Assembly: GCA_043228905.1 (NCBI GenBank)
Contig: JBHGNT010000013.1
Location: forward strand, 5,146,001-5,210,000
Direction of reading: 5' to 3'
Length of the DNA stretch: 64,000 nucleotides
Source of the DNA: Azolla caroliniana
Taxonomy: Eukaryota > Polypodiophyta
In this document: positions 1-11,100 of the stretch, one piece after another
Layout: each line of letters begins with the position of its first letter
Position numbering within the stretch: position 1 is the stretch's first letter
The notes under the pieces: generated by a model
Databases searched by the model: none
The model's input: the letters and a program-made list of their open reading frames with translations, nothing else
What the model was told of the DNA's origin: nothing
Program-made: the position numbers and the translations under genes

Positions 1-198
1 ATAAAGGGGTTGTTGTATATGTGTAATGTATATGACTGTGAGTGAACACATGCACAATTATGTGCATGTTTACAAGAATGCAACGGTCTTTTTTGTAACG
101 GTCATATTATGTAACCGTTATATGATGTACTATATAAACCCCACTATGGTTCATGTAATGAATATAGAACTTTTCCCTCTCATTTCAGTGTCTCATTG

Positions 199-230
<32 letters not shown>

Positions 231-321
231 ATGTGAACCCCCTTGGGGGGGGGTGGAGTCGTTCTTGGCTCCACCCCCCACTCATAAACATACATTCCTA
301 TTTCGTTCTTTCATTCTAACA
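1..321 (+). repeat. LTR-like fragment, cut by window start
   Basis: The stretch has the layout of the promoter and R/U5 part of a plant LTR: a TATA-like box (tatataaacc, 131-140), a CT microsatellite (200-230) and a run ending in ttctaaca at 321. An inverted repeat (taacggt/accgtta) lies upstream of the TATA-like box. No second copy, primer-binding site or coding region follows, so a solo or truncated LTR is an inference from layout only. The small open frames here look like chance. Confidence 0.3.
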
Positions 322-689
322 TGTAACGATTTCTATCACTTACTTTCTCACTCCTCTTCCATATTATATCATTTACTAATTTCCCTTTTGCCAACCTTAC
401 TAATGCTTAGGTTACCAAATTTTATTGCCTTGTTATTATTTCCATTATTGTTTACTTCCATTACAATGTAATCAACTTGTGTGTTTCATCGATGTTGCAC
501 CTACGTTGCACCGATTCCACTTGAAATTAGTTGTACTTCTTTTTTTAATAATTTATTTAGGGCAAAAACGTGGTCATAATGTTACTTTATCAAAGGGACT
601 CCAATGAGGTTACACCTACTAGCATGAATCACATACTTTTGTTAACATTATATGTTACAAATTGTTTATGTAATTTCATGGATACATTC
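322..689. other. AT-rich spacer, no gene seen
   Basis: No coding similarity, RNA gene or LTR end was recognised. The short open frames are low-complexity and unrelated to known families. Confidence 0.5.
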
Positions 690-700
690 ATAGATTGGCA

Positions 701-748
701 CATGCGTCATATTCGTCATATTCTCCATGCGTCATATTCGTCATATTC
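701..748. repeat. 25-bp tandem repeat, two copies
   Basis: The unit starting catgcgtcatattcgtcata is repeated directly at 701 and 726, and inside each unit tcatattcg is itself doubled. It lies just inside the left inverted repeat of the possible relic described for 690-6496; similar attcg/cgaat words recur near that element's right end at 6430-6485. Confidence 0.7.
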
Positions 749-950
749 GAGAATACGAAATGGCCCCAAGAATATTATAAAACCATTAGTTTTACAAAAT
801 AAATATACAAAATATTTATTTATTCATTTTTATATTTAAATAAATTTAATTAACTAAAATAAGAACAATCATTCATTAATAGATTATAAAAATATGATTA
901 GTATTAACTCTCCTTTATAGTGTCAAATAAAAAATGGAGAAGTTTATAAA

Positions 951-1185
951 TGTTACCACCACCAACACGAAGTAACTAAAAAAACCATGGTTTAATTAAC
1001 GTAATAATTACACAAACTCCATAAGTACTAACTCCCAAAATTGGGGTCTGCCCTCCTAGAAAAATAGGCTTCTATTAAATAGGACTCATTGGAATGTCAA
1101 ACGTTCACTAATTGAACCGTTTGCACTTCCAAGGTTCTTTATTTCTAGCAGTTTCTATATTTTAGGATACTTAACGGATGTAACA
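951..1185 (-). repeat. 3' LTR of the gypsy element
   Basis: It begins tgttaccacc and ends cggatgtaaca on the plus strand and matches 5854-6091 with only a handful of differences, mostly small indels and single substitutions. Since the element reads on the minus strand, this left copy is the 3' LTR. Confidence 0.95.
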
Positions 1186-1195
1186 CTCTCCCGCT
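1186..1195 (-). other. Polypurine tract
   Basis: Read on the minus strand the ten bases are agcgggagag, directly abutting the 3' LTR start TGTTAC. This is the expected site for priming the second DNA strand. Confidence 0.8.
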
Positions 1196-1234
1196 AGGGA
1201 TGAGAGTTTTGACCACGAAACTAAGGCCCCTGTT

Positions 1235-2669
1235 TTAACTATGGTTTAGTGGCTCCATTAACCACTCAAAACCTGCTTGCCGTAGCGCCTCCTTAGTAAC
1301 CCACGAAGCTTCTACCAATGATGGCCCCTGCCACTTGATCAAGTAGCATTTTCTCCCTCTACGAACTTGTGCTTTTAATATAGCCTTTGATTCGTAAGGC
1401 ATGTTATTGGCTGCCTCACGACCCCATGTTTCATCTGTATGAAAACGGTTTAGTAGACTGACATGAAAAACATCGTGGATTTTGGAGGTTGTAGGTAATT
1501 GTAATTTGTAGGAGACGTTGTTGATCTGTTTTATTATCTTGTATGGGCTGTAGTATTTGTGATTGAACTTCGGTGTGAGACCTTGAGGTAATGGCCAATT
1601 AGCCGCACTGACTAATACTAAGTCTCCTGGAAAAAACTCCACATGTTCACGTTTCTTGTTGATCTGATTTATCATCTGGGATTTTGTCTTAGTCAAATGC
1701 ACTTCTGTTGCTTGCATTCTCTCTTTCCATTCTTCTAAAACCTTGCCTACATCTAGCTCTTCTACCTGTGTTTTGCTTGTATTATGCAATAAGGCAATTG
1801 GTGTGAGTACTTCTTTGCACGAACTCAAATGGAGAGAAACCTGCTGATGAGTGGATAGCTGCGTTGTAGCAGAACTCAAGCATGTCAACATGCTCCACCC
1901 AATCTGACTGATCTGCCTTGATGTAACAACGAATATAATCTTCGATGCCTTGATTCAGCCGCTCAATCTGTCCATCGGTTTGAGGATGTGCCGATGTTGA
2001 CATACGAAGTTGCGTGCCCAAAATCTTGAACAACTCTTGCCAAAATCCGCTCGTGAACCTAGGATCCCTGTCAGACATGATGATTTCTGGTAATCCATGA
2101 TAATTAAAAATATATTTGAAAAACAATTGAGCTACTTGATTGGATGTCAAAGGCGGCTTTGCAGGTATGAAATGAGCTTGTTTTGAGAAGAAATCCACAA
2201 CCACCATTAACGTATTGTAACCTTTGGAGGGAGGCAAATCAACAATAAAGTCCATACTAATTACATCCCATGGGCGAGACAAAATCGACATCTGTTGGAG
2301 TAGACTGAAAGCTTTACCTCACCTTGCCTTCACTGTTTGGCAGACTTTGCATGAGCATACATACTCAATAATTTCCTTCTCCATTTTAGGCCATACGAAG
2401 TACTTTTTTGCAACCTTTAGTGTTCGTTTTTTTCCTCCATGCCCAACCATGTGGCAATCGTGTACTTCACATAGTATTTTGGCCTTTAGTTGTATATTAT
2501 TAGGAATTACTACCTTATCTTCACTCCATAATAGCCCATCATGGAACTTGTATAATTCGTGAGACGTTTGTCCACTTTCCACTTCGTCTCTTAATTGTCT
2601 TACTACTGCATCATTTTCTTGAACTTGCTGAATCTCTTCAATCCATCCTTGCATCGTGATGACCGACAT
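1235..2669 (-). pseudogene. Integrase with C-terminal chromodomain (gypsy), broken
   Basis: The integrase joins element cDNA to the chromosome. Three overlapping frames carry it. 2669-2319 holds the HHCC zinc-binding part (CHDCHMVGHGG, CSCKVCQ). 2291-1782 holds the catalytic core with SMDFIVDLP, SDRDPRF and HPQTDGQIERLN, so the D, D and E residues are present. 1891-1235 holds the C-terminal part: a VFHVSLLNRFH motif and then a chromodomain (RRGRKCYLIKWQGPSLVEAS, near the end). The chromodomain usually guides insertion toward particular histone marks. Two frame changes, near 2300 and 1800-1890, break the protein. Confidence 0.9.
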
Positions 2670-2678
2670 GTGATGAAT

Positions 2679-3990
2679 CTATGGCATCCTACTCAATGCA
2701 TCTGGTAGTGTGTGCAACTTCCCCTTCTTATGCACAATTTCTATATCAAACTCTGCCAACATGTCTTGCCACCGTATTTGTTTTGCTGATAGTCTTGGTT
2801 GTGATTGAAAGTATTGCAATGATATGTTATCAGTCACTACCTTTGTGAATTTTTCTTGCACATAATGCCTCCACTTCCGTAGTGCATATACTACAATGAG
2901 CATTTCTTTCTCGTGGGTAGGCCATCTACTTTCTATTTCTGAAAACTTTATTGACTCGTATGCAATTGGATGACCATCCTGCATAACGACCGCCCCATAC
3001 GCGTAATCTGATGCATCAGTATGAATTTCAAAAGGCCTAGTGAAATCCGGCAATTTCAACGCTGATTGAGAACACACTGCCTCCTTCAACTAGTCAAAAG
3101 CATGTTGTTCTATTTCAGACCACTTAAATGCTTGTGAGCCTTTGATAAGATTTGTGAGTGGAGCAGCAATTGCACTAAAATTCTTAATAAACTTACTTGA
3201 CGTATTGTACAAAACCAATGAATTGTTGTCACTCAATTACTTTAGTGGGACGTGGCCATTTCCGAACCGCTTCCACCTTAGCGGGATGCATCTTTAGCCC
3301 ATCTCTTCCTACTCAGAATTTGAGAAACTCTAGCTCTCCTACTGCAAATTCGCATTTCTCGGCTTTGGCGTACACTTGATGCTCCCGTAATCTTTGTAGA
3401 ACGTGGGTGACATGTTGTTTATGCTCTTCCAACGACTTGCTAAAAATCAGCAGATCATCAATATAAATAATAACAAATTTATCCAAATAATCTCGAAATA
3501 TTTCATTCCCAAGTCTACAAAAGGTTCCTAGTGCTCCGGTTAAGCCAAAACTCATCACAAGCTACTCAAAACTTCCATATCTCATTCTAAAGGCTGTTTT
3601 CTCAATATCTTTTGTAGCTATTCAGATCTGGTGATATCCGGATCGTAAATCAATGCTAGAGAATTATTGGGCTCCTTGTAACTGATCCAGTAGGTCGGGT
3701 ATTAAAGGTGATGGATACTTACTGAGTGATCTTATTGAGTGATCTATAATCCATACACATGTGTAGTGTGCCGTCTTTCTTAGCCACAAAAATTATTGGT
3801 GCATCGTAAGGTGAGTTGCTTGGTTGGATAAATCCACATGCTTCCAACTCTTGCAATTGTTGTTTTAGCTTTTCTAATTGAGTAGCACTCATGCGATATG
3901 GTGCTTTGGCAGGTGGTGTGCTTCATGGTATGATCTGAATTTTATGGTCAATCGCTCTTTGTGGTGGCACCCAGTTGGATCTTACTTGTT
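2679..3990 (-). pseudogene. Reverse transcriptase and RNase H (gypsy), broken
   Basis: The RT palm is recognisable in pieces. Around 3740-3900 in degraded frames there are remnants such as [13 protein letters not shown] and DYRSLNK. At 3558-3313 the part with MMSFGLTGA and the catalytic YIDDLLIFSK is intact. RNase H is cleaner at 3089-2679 (FEIHTDASDYAYGAV, EKEMLIVVYALRKWRHY, VTDN, ending DALSRMP). Together they would copy the element RNA into DNA. Stops and frameshifts between 3100 and 3990 show the gene is dead although the YIDD active site survives. Confidence 0.85.
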
Positions 3991-4031
3991 GTCGATTTTG
4001 GCTTCGTGATCAGGGCCGTACAGAGAAAAAG

Positions 4032-5453
4032 TTAGCCGCCCTTCCTCACAGCTCTACGTGCCACCTTTGTTGTACATAGCCTTGCTACCATGGATGTTGC
4101 TTTTGGCTTTGTATCCCCTCTGTGCTTTCTGTGCATGCTCACAATCACCCTTCCTTTTCCATACTCATTATTCAACAAAAGTTTATCCACTTTCTTGCCA
4201 AATTGGTTAATGACAAATTTATCAATCCATTCCAGGCCCAAAATTACCTCAAAACCATCCATGTCGACTACCAAAAAGGATGTTTGGCCTGTCCATTCCT
4301 CTACTTCTATCAAGACATCAACTACTAATGCACATGCATTTGTGAACCCCTGCACAAAGTTTATGGACTGATTGATTAATGGTCGTAGTTCCAATCCCCA
4401 CCTCTTGGCACATGTAGGCGTGATAAAGTTGTGGGTTGCCCCATTGTCCACCATGGCTTCGCAGGTGTACCCGTTAAATTTTATGTTAAGGAATAAGTTA
4501 CTTGTATTGTTGAGTTTGATTGTGAGACATGTAGGCCGTGTTGTGATAGCACCTGCACTCACTATGGCTTCTTTTTCATCGTCCTCATATTGTGCTACTA
4601 TGGCATCCATATCTGGCTCTACTCCCTCTATTTCTGAAAGGTTGAGTTGGGAAGTGGCTGCTCTCATTGGGAATTGTTTCTTCTTAGGGCATTCGGACAT
4701 CAAGTGTGGTCCTCCTCACTTGAAACAACCCCTTCTCACCATTGGGGTACATGGTGATGTTGTTGTCGTATTGCTTGTCGATGATGCTCCACGTCCCATA
4801 CTAGTCCAACTCGTCCGCGATGGCTCCCCACAAGCGATTCCTCTTCCATTCAAGCTAGTGGTTCCTACCCAATTCCGCTTGCTAAACATACCTCCTTGAT
4901 TGTTGTAGAATAATCGAGGGCTTCCTTCAATGTCATCTATCCTCTCGGCGATCCTCATGGCTTCTTCGCATGTCTGCGGGTTCATCTTCTCTACCTCCAT
5001 CCTAATGCAAGGCCTTAATCTAGATAGAAACCCATGAAGCTTGGTAATTTGATGGAGATGCGGTAGCTGCAATGTCACTTGTCTGTACTTCTCTGCATAT
5101 AAGGTAAGTTGCCCATCCCCTTGCTTTAGCATCTTCCATTCATCCATTATGCGGAGGTGTTCATTTTGTGGGATGAAGTAATGGCACAACTTCCGTTTAA
5201 ATTCTGTCCAGGGTGTGAATTCAAACATGCTTTCTTCGAACATATACCAGTGTTGCACTAACCCATCCAAAAAACTTGCCGAGACCATTACCCATAGATC
5301 GGGTTCTACCTGGCTTTGGACAAGAAACAATCCGGTTTCTCTAATCCACCTTGTGAGTATTACCGAATTCCTCTTCCCTGAATACATTCGAGGCTTGAGA
5401 GGCTTGAATGACCCCCAATTATTGCGACGGTCACCCATGTTGCCCGATTCCAA
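4032..5453 (-). pseudogene. Gag and protease (gypsy), one in-frame stop inside the zinc knuckle
   Basis: Gag forms the particle in which RNA is copied; the aspartic protease cuts the polyprotein. The frame opens at MESGNMGDRR and shows a retrotransposon gag core (WTEFKRKLCHYF). At 4716-4718 the frame hits TGA exactly where the second Cys of the zinc knuckle should be (GCFK, stop, GGPHLMSEC). The same frame then runs on to the protease with AMVDNGATHNFI, where DNGA stands for the usual D-S/T-G-A, and LGLEW near the C-terminus. A Cys codon changed to TGA is the simplest reading; a used readthrough stop is less likely. Confidence 0.88.
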
Positions 5454-5839
5454 CCTCTGTACTAGCTCCTACAGTTTCCCCGACCTGCCTTCTACGTGCC
5501 TCCTTCATTGTGTCTCCCCCGTTTGCAAAACCGATCCTTCTTCTTTTCTTGGCAATCTCTTAATCTTCTAAGTCCGTCCTCCCGTTCTCTGCTTCCTTGC
5601 CATCTTGCTCACCTTTGGCTTGTGCGGTCTCCCCCAATAGGGATCCCCCTCCATCCCAAAGCTTATCCAAATGGAAACCTTTTCTTCGCCTTCTCTCTGC
5701 CATCAATTATGATTACAGCCAAAAAAAGAAAGAAAATATTTCTGTCTTTGTAATTACCTTGACCTTCTCACAACAATTGATGATTACTTGTTTCATTGTA
5801 TTGGTTTGTTTTGAATGCTTTGCCCTTAGATCTTACTTT

Positions 5840-5851
5840 GCTCTAATACCA
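5840..5851 (-). other. Primer-binding site, initiator Met-tRNA type
   Basis: On the minus strand the bases read TGGTATTAGAGC, one mismatch from the canonical TGGTATCAGAGC, two bases inside the 5' LTR. This is the first-strand priming site and fixes the minus orientation of the element. Confidence 0.9.
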
Positions 5852-5853
5852 AG

Positions 5854-6091
5854 TGTTACCACCACCAACACGAATTAACTAAAAAAAACATGGTTTAATT
5901 AAAGTAATAATTACACAAACTCCATAAGTACTACTAACTCCCAAAATTGGGGTTTGCCCGTCTAGAAAAATAGGCTTCTATTAAATAGGACTCATTGGAA
6001 TGTCAAACGTTCACTAACTGAACCGTTTGCACTTCCAAGGTTCTTTATTTCTAGCAGTTTCTATATTTTAGGATACTTAACGGATGTAACA
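5854..6091 (-). repeat. 5' LTR of the gypsy element
   Basis: It is the partner of 951-1185, with the same TGTTAC...GTAACA ends, followed by the target duplication ataaa. Confidence 0.95.
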
Positions 6092-6096
6092 ATAAA

Positions 6097-7949
6097 CCTT
6101 TATTTTAATTAATTAGTTTTTTTTAAAAACGAATATTTTTATATTTATTATAAAAATATGATTAGTGTGAAGTTCAATTTTTAATGTCAAGATAAAAATA
6201 TCCATAAATTTTGAGACAATAAAAACTGAGGAATTAATGACCCTTTATTTTATTTTATTTATTTATTAAAATAAAACGAATACTTTTACACTTATTATAA
6301 AAATTTATTAGTGTCAAGTCCTTCTTTTAATGTCCCTTTTTATTGTCAAATCCCCTTTTTATTATCCTAGGAAACTAAGAAAGAAGGGAGTTCTTGTTTT
6401 TATTTTTGGGTTAAACGAATACTTGACCATGCATTCGTATGCGTATTCGTTTGCATTCGAATGGGAAACCCCACGAATGCGAATATGTCAATCTATGGAT
6501 ACAATATGTCTATAGGAATAGAATAGCTCTCTATTTTGGCTTGGATAAATGATGAACCATCTCTTGATTGTTTTAAAACCTTCAACATAGTTTACTTGCC
6601 AATAATTCAATATCATGTGTTATGTTTTTGATATATCATGTTTTTTGTCATCATTCCATTTACAAACTCTCCAACTAGATTTTGAAACACCTGAAAATCA
6701 CACTTCAATATTAAAACAATACAAATAAATATTCCCTCCAAAAGTCAATGTTTAGAAAAAAATCAACATGAAAATCGCATTCGGAATCTAATTTGAGCAC
6801 AACATTGCGTTTTCAATCAGATTTTGAAAGGTTTCTTCATTGATTGATCCCTTAAATGTTGATGGATGAGTTGAACTTGTTTAAAATATAATACACATAT
6901 GATACAACTCACCAAACGCATAATCTTATTAGTATAAGCAATTAAAATATGGTTAATATCCTTTTCATTGTGGCCTCTTCATGTGTCAACCACCTATCAA
7001 TTCAGTTGATGTTACTTGATGGAAAATTGCTTGATGAATTTGTAATATGTATCTATAAAGTTCTCAAATTTTCTTACTTGAAATGTCATTCTTTTAGAAT
7101 TTTGTTTACTTTAATGAAATTTTAGAAATATTGATCTTGATCTAGTCAGCTAGATATTTTCCATCATTTATGCATTGATCAAATGAATAATGCAAGAAAT
7201 TTGATCGTGTATTGACCATTGAACATATCTTTATTCTCAAAATAAAAGGAGAAACATTGTGCTAAATTTTTATTGCAAGTGCTATCTTCAAAGTCTTGAA
7301 AACTAAGAATATTTGGATGTCTTTGGCATATCAACTACTTCAACTTGCAAGACATGTGTAAGTGTATTTCTCAATACATAAACTAACATTTCCATCAATG
7401 CAATGACTATAACTTTTTAACTTGTTTGTTTATTTAAGGCACAAACAATTGTCCATGCATCTAGTTAGCAAGTTGGGATATGTGCTTTACTATTACATAA
7501 ATCATATAATGAGAGAGAGACATGCTCATCATGATTAGTCTTTTCATGTTTTGGAAACCTCTTTTAGAAATCTAGCGATAACAATCCTAATTCATTGTAA
7601 TTTAAAGAGCGTGAACTCCATTTTATCAAATATTAGACGAAGCTCGTGCACAACTTGTTCAAGGATCCACTAAATTGTCAAAGTTGCCTCTCTCATCAAC
7701 TTTTTCTCTAAAACATAAAGAAAATAAGTGTGGCTCGAGAGGATCAACCAAGTTGTGTATTTTTTGTTCTCATAAAGTTTAATATGTAGCTAGAGTATAG
7801 ACCATTTAAACAAACCTTAAGAAAACGTATAAGAAATGTTGTGGACAACGGCAAGAAAAAATTGAACTTGACAACATGAAGAAAATAAGTGTGACGGACG
7901 TACCATCACTTATACACTCATACACTTACAATCCCATGGATAACACATA
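6097..7949. other. AT-rich spacer, no gene seen
   Basis: Beyond the repeats described for 690-6496, this stretch has no recognisable coding region, RNA gene or LTR ends. Codon-like open frames are short and stop-rich on both strands. Confidence 0.5.
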
Positions 7950-7950
7950 T

Positions 7951-7972
7951 GGCACGCCCGTGGGACAGTGCC
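7951..7972 (+). other. Hairpin word shared with position 35000
   Basis: The 22 bases begin ggcacgcccgtggga and end agtgcc. Arms ggcac/gtgcc enclose a second pairing ccc/ggg. The same word with one substitution occurs at 35000-35021, each time directly after ...aacacat. In this copy it lies upstream of copia element A. It may be a primer-binding site (it would start TGGCACGCCC) or a structured RNA element; neither is proven. Confidence 0.5.
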
Positions 7973-8323
7973 TCGCATGGGTGAACCCACGTGCCACTAT
8001 AATAGACACAAACAATGGTCCTTGGACCGGAACTTACGACCGAAACTCCCTCGATCGTCTCCTATCGCGTCAGTCGAAACTCCATCGACACACGAACATA
8101 AACTCAATGATAAGAACCTCTCGTTCGATTAGAATATCCCCTAACATGTTAACTTCGGTACTTTCTTTTTGGTCCTACAATGATGTTGTGTGTATGTGTG
8201 TTTGTTTTTCTTTTCTTTTATGTGAGTTATCAAGACTTTTGGATCTTCCCTCATGTTTACATGATATTGTGCATATCCGAATCGGTCTTTCTCTTAGATC
8301 CAAGGGTGAAATGCCCAATAACC

Positions 8324-8335
8324 TAGTATGAGAGC
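8324..8335 (+). other. Degenerate primer-binding site of element A
   Basis: tagtatgagagc matches TGGTATCAGAGC at 10 of 12 positions and is followed by accg, 13 bases before the gag ATG at 8349. The 5' LTR should therefore end near 8321. Confidence 0.6.
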
Positions 8336-8348
8336 ACCGAGGTGAAAG

Positions 8349-9313
8349 ATGGAAGGAGGTGTGAGGGGCTTCCCAGGTATCATAGTTCTAAATTCTCAAA
8401 ACTATGCAGACAGGAAGATAAAGATGGAAGACCTTCTCATAGTCAAAGACCTATACGAGCCAATCGACAGAGCAAAAATACCCACGGGGGTATTAGAGTC
8501 TAAATGGAAACTTCTGAATAGGAAGGCGGTGGCCACCATAAGACAATGTGTCGATGTAAGTGTCCTTTTGCATGTGGTGAACGACACAAATGCCTACAAG
8601 ATGTGGTAGAAGTTGTCATGTCTATATGAGAGGAAGAACGCCCTCAACAAAACATCTTTGACGAGAAAGATTGTGAGGCTGAAATACAGGGGCAAAGAAA
8701 GCATAGTGGAGCATGTAAGCACATTCATGGGGTATGTGAACCAACTTGCGGCAACCAAGTTACTCCTTGAGGATGCAATGCAGGCCAGCCTACTACTGTG
8801 TACCTTGCCAAACACCTGGGAGAATCTGGTGGTGACTCACAACACCTCGTGCCAAGAAGAGAACTTGTCTCTACAAGCGGTAAATACAAGCATCTTGAAC
8901 ACGGAGACTAGAAGGAAGGAAAAGGGTGTCCTTTCCCAGTCGGAGTCAAACCTGACTCAACATACCGACAGAGGAAGGAACCGACAAAGGAGTCCACAAA
9001 GGAGGGACAACTCCCAAGCTGGATCCAAGTCCAAAGGAAAGTTGACATGCTTCTACTGTGGAAAACCTAGACACTTCCAAAAGGTCTATCGACACCTCAA
9101 GAAGGAAAAAGGTGTCGGTAATAATGTTGAACCTAGGAAGATTCCTGATGAAAAGGTCACATCATCTATAGCTACAAGTGTAGAGAAGATCTTGTTCATT
9201 TGTGAGCCGGCAAGCACAAATCTTGCAAGTGAGGAGTGCACTTGGGTGATCGACTCTAGTGCATCCTTCCATATAACTCCGTCAAGAGAGTGCTTCTCGA
9301 CTTACACCGCCGG
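8349..9313 (+). pseudogene. Element A gag and start of protease, one nonsense codon
   Basis: The frame opens at MEGGVRGFPG and shows the copia gag fold (NSQNYADRKIKMEDLLIVKD). One in-frame TAG (8607-8609) follows KMW; otherwise it stays open to the insertion at 9313. The zinc knuckle is damaged: CFYCGKPRHFQKVYRHLK lacks the last Cys of CX2CX4HX4C. The protease motif reads WVIDSSASFHITP, with DSS in place of the catalytic DSG. These are the marks of an old, dead copy. The protease continues at 12936 on the other side of element X. Confidence 0.88.
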
Positions 9314-9974
9314 TGTCGTGAAGATGCGCGTGCATGCGTGCTTCGCTTGAGCGGGACCACTGGGGCCACGGACCAAGGAGATAGAAGAGGCGAGGAAGTG
9401 GAGATTAAGACAACGATGCGTATGTACGAGTTAGGAAACCAATATCACATTTGAAAAGAACAAATATTTGTATACTCAAGAAGAAGATAGATGTCAAGAA
9501 GAATATTATATTATTGATGATGATGATGATGATGATGGTGATTTCACATATTGAACCCCCCCCCCCCCCCCTTACACAAGCCGTACTAGGGGTTTTATAG
9601 GTTTGTCCATGCACAAAACCATGGGCTTGGAGCCATGGTTTCTGTGCACATAGTTTTGCTTTGTGATATGTAGAAAACCATGGGCTTAAAACCATGGTTT
9701 TGTGTACACGGGTTTGTACGTTTGTTTCTTACGGAATACTGATTATGAGAAAGAAATATAGACCATCTAAAGCACTTAGTAGTAGCTTTAGTGGTAAAGT
9801 AATTGCCTCTTACCTTAGAGGTGCAAGGTTCAAATCCTACTTGCAACCCTCTACATGCACTCAATGCCATTGTGACCTAGGTTTATTTATTTTCATTTTT
9901 ACAAGTATTTGTGAAATGTGTGTCGATCGTCAATTTTTGACTTTTTCTCGCACTAGACATGCCATATCACGACA
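9314..9974 (-). repeat. 3' LTR of element X
   Basis: This 661-bp copy pairs with 12294-12931. Inside are a (gat)n tract, a run of 16 C (9556-9571) absent from the other copy, two palindromic hairpins (aaaccatgg/ccatggttt at 9616-9641 and aaaaccatgg/ccatggtttt at 9674-9701) and a tRNA-like block (9781-9850). The bases next to it on the inner side read ggtgggggtgga on the minus strand, a fair polypurine tract. Confidence 0.9.
9781..9850 (+). repeat. tRNA-like block with Pol III box A and box B, inside an LTR
   Basis: Box A tagctttagtgg (9782-9793) and box B ggttcaaatcc (9826-9836) are spaced as in a tRNA gene, with a short possible anticodon hairpin (cctct/agagg) between them. The acceptor stem does not close, so it is not a working tRNA gene. 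A SINE-type sequence absorbed into the LTR is the best explanation. It runs antisense to element X and is present in both LTRs. Confidence 0.6.
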
Positions 9975-11100
9975 TCCACCCCCACCAAACCGCACATCCT
10001 CTGGTATGTGCCAAGAAGAAAAGAGTGATGTGGAAGGGTCAAAGGTGGTTGGTGTTTGATTTCCTCCTTTCTTGCGCCTCGCCCACACGGTCTTTTTGTC
10101 GTCTACTTTGAACTGTCGTTGCCATCCGATCCACCATATCATTCGCTCACCTTTTTTATTGCCATGTCTAGCTGCCATAACTCCCTTTGCTCCTCCCGAG
10201 CATAACGCTTCATGCCTCGTGCATGTGCCACCTTCATCTCGGCAATCTCCTTGGTCACCTAACTTTCCTTTATCATCATTTCTCGTCTCATGCTTGCCTT
10301 TCCTTATGCTCACTAGCCTCGATCGGGTGTCGCGGCTCGTCTACTTCGACCTCCGTCTAGGCCGGTTCAACTTCTGCCTGTCTCGACCAATCAGCTTCTG
10401 GCTTGGCCAGCCTTTATCCGGATTCGCATTTGGCCGAATTGGACTCAGACGCTTGACTTTCGTCCGGGTCAGTTTCCATCCGGTTTTCTATTGGGTTGGG
10501 CCCGATTGATCAACTCTCGTTCGGGTCGGAAGACCAACCACGTCATCTTCCATCCGAATTGTATTTCGGTTCTTCCTTTCTTCAAGTTATCTGGCTCTTC
10601 ATCGAAATCTATTGTAGCTTTGTTTTTGGCATCCTTATTGGCCACTGTTCCTCCGTATACACTAACGTCGACCCTCATCTCCTCGCCGCCACCTTCCATC
10701 TCTCTGGTCTTATATTCACTCTCGGGCACAACTGCCAAAGTCTCTAGAACCGGTGTGGAGGGATTCCTTCGTATGTGGCCATCCTCATCATCATCATTTC
10801 GGTCCTTCGATTTCTAGCCGCCACCTTTCGTCTCTCCGGTCTCACATTGACACTCGGGCACAATTGCTGAAGTCTCAAGAACAATTGTGGGGAGAACCTC
10901 GACACCAATGTCACCGTCTTCTCATCCATAGCCATCTTTCGCTCGATGTTGTTATTCGCATTGTCTTCAATATTTTCTTCCCCACCACTTCCCGTCTCTT
11001 GGGTCTCATGTTGGCTCTCAGACACAATTGCCCAAGTCTCTAGATCAAGTGTTGGGAAATTCTTGACACGGTCATCCGCCGTGGACTCTTCCATAGCCAT
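9975..11100 (-). other. Element X internal 3' part, no domain recognised, with internal repeats
   Basis: Short minus-strand frames occur at 11100-10744, 10738-10469 and 10313-9930. None shows a known domain. Between 10680 and 11130 a unit of about 150 bp containing ctcgggcaca-like and agtctct-like words is present three times in degenerate form, which gives similar peptide runs. This region separates the gag frame from the 3' LTR where pol would be in an autonomous element. Confidence 0.6.

Larger units (their letters stand above)
951..6091 (-). mobile_element. Compact Ty3/gypsy chromovirus, structurally complete, coding region decayed
   Basis: This is an LTR retrotransposon of 5.14 kb read on the minus strand. 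It has two LTRs of 235 and 238 bp beginning TGTTAC and ending GTAACA, a purine tract inside one LTR, an initiator Met-tRNA site inside the other, and a perfect target duplication ataaa at 946-950 and 6092-6096. The domain order gag, protease, reverse transcriptase, RNase H, integrase, chromodomain is that of gypsy chromoviruses. The short LTRs and compact size resemble the Reina-type group, which is an inference from size only. The pol region has many stops and frameshifts, so it cannot move on its own. Confidence 0.95.
690..6496. other. Possible inverted-repeat transposon relic split by the gypsy element
   Basis: Sequence near 690-704 (atagattggcacat) is roughly the reverse complement of 6483-6496 (atatgtcaatctat), and both outer sides carry ggataca (680-686 and 6497-6503). 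Inside, 880-945 resembles 6145-6190 and 6290-6340 (ttataaaaatatgattagtg followed by a gtcaa-like word). If the gypsy element at 951-6091 is removed, a unit of about 0.66 kb remains. This could be a MITE-like DNA transposon, but the left ggataca is three bases away from the inverted repeat while the right one abuts it, so the ends are not clean. Confidence 0.25.

Noticed and set aside
10072-10509. Plus-strand 145-codon open frame as a gene
   Set aside because: It is antisense to element X internal sequence, has no domain, and overlaps other chance frames.
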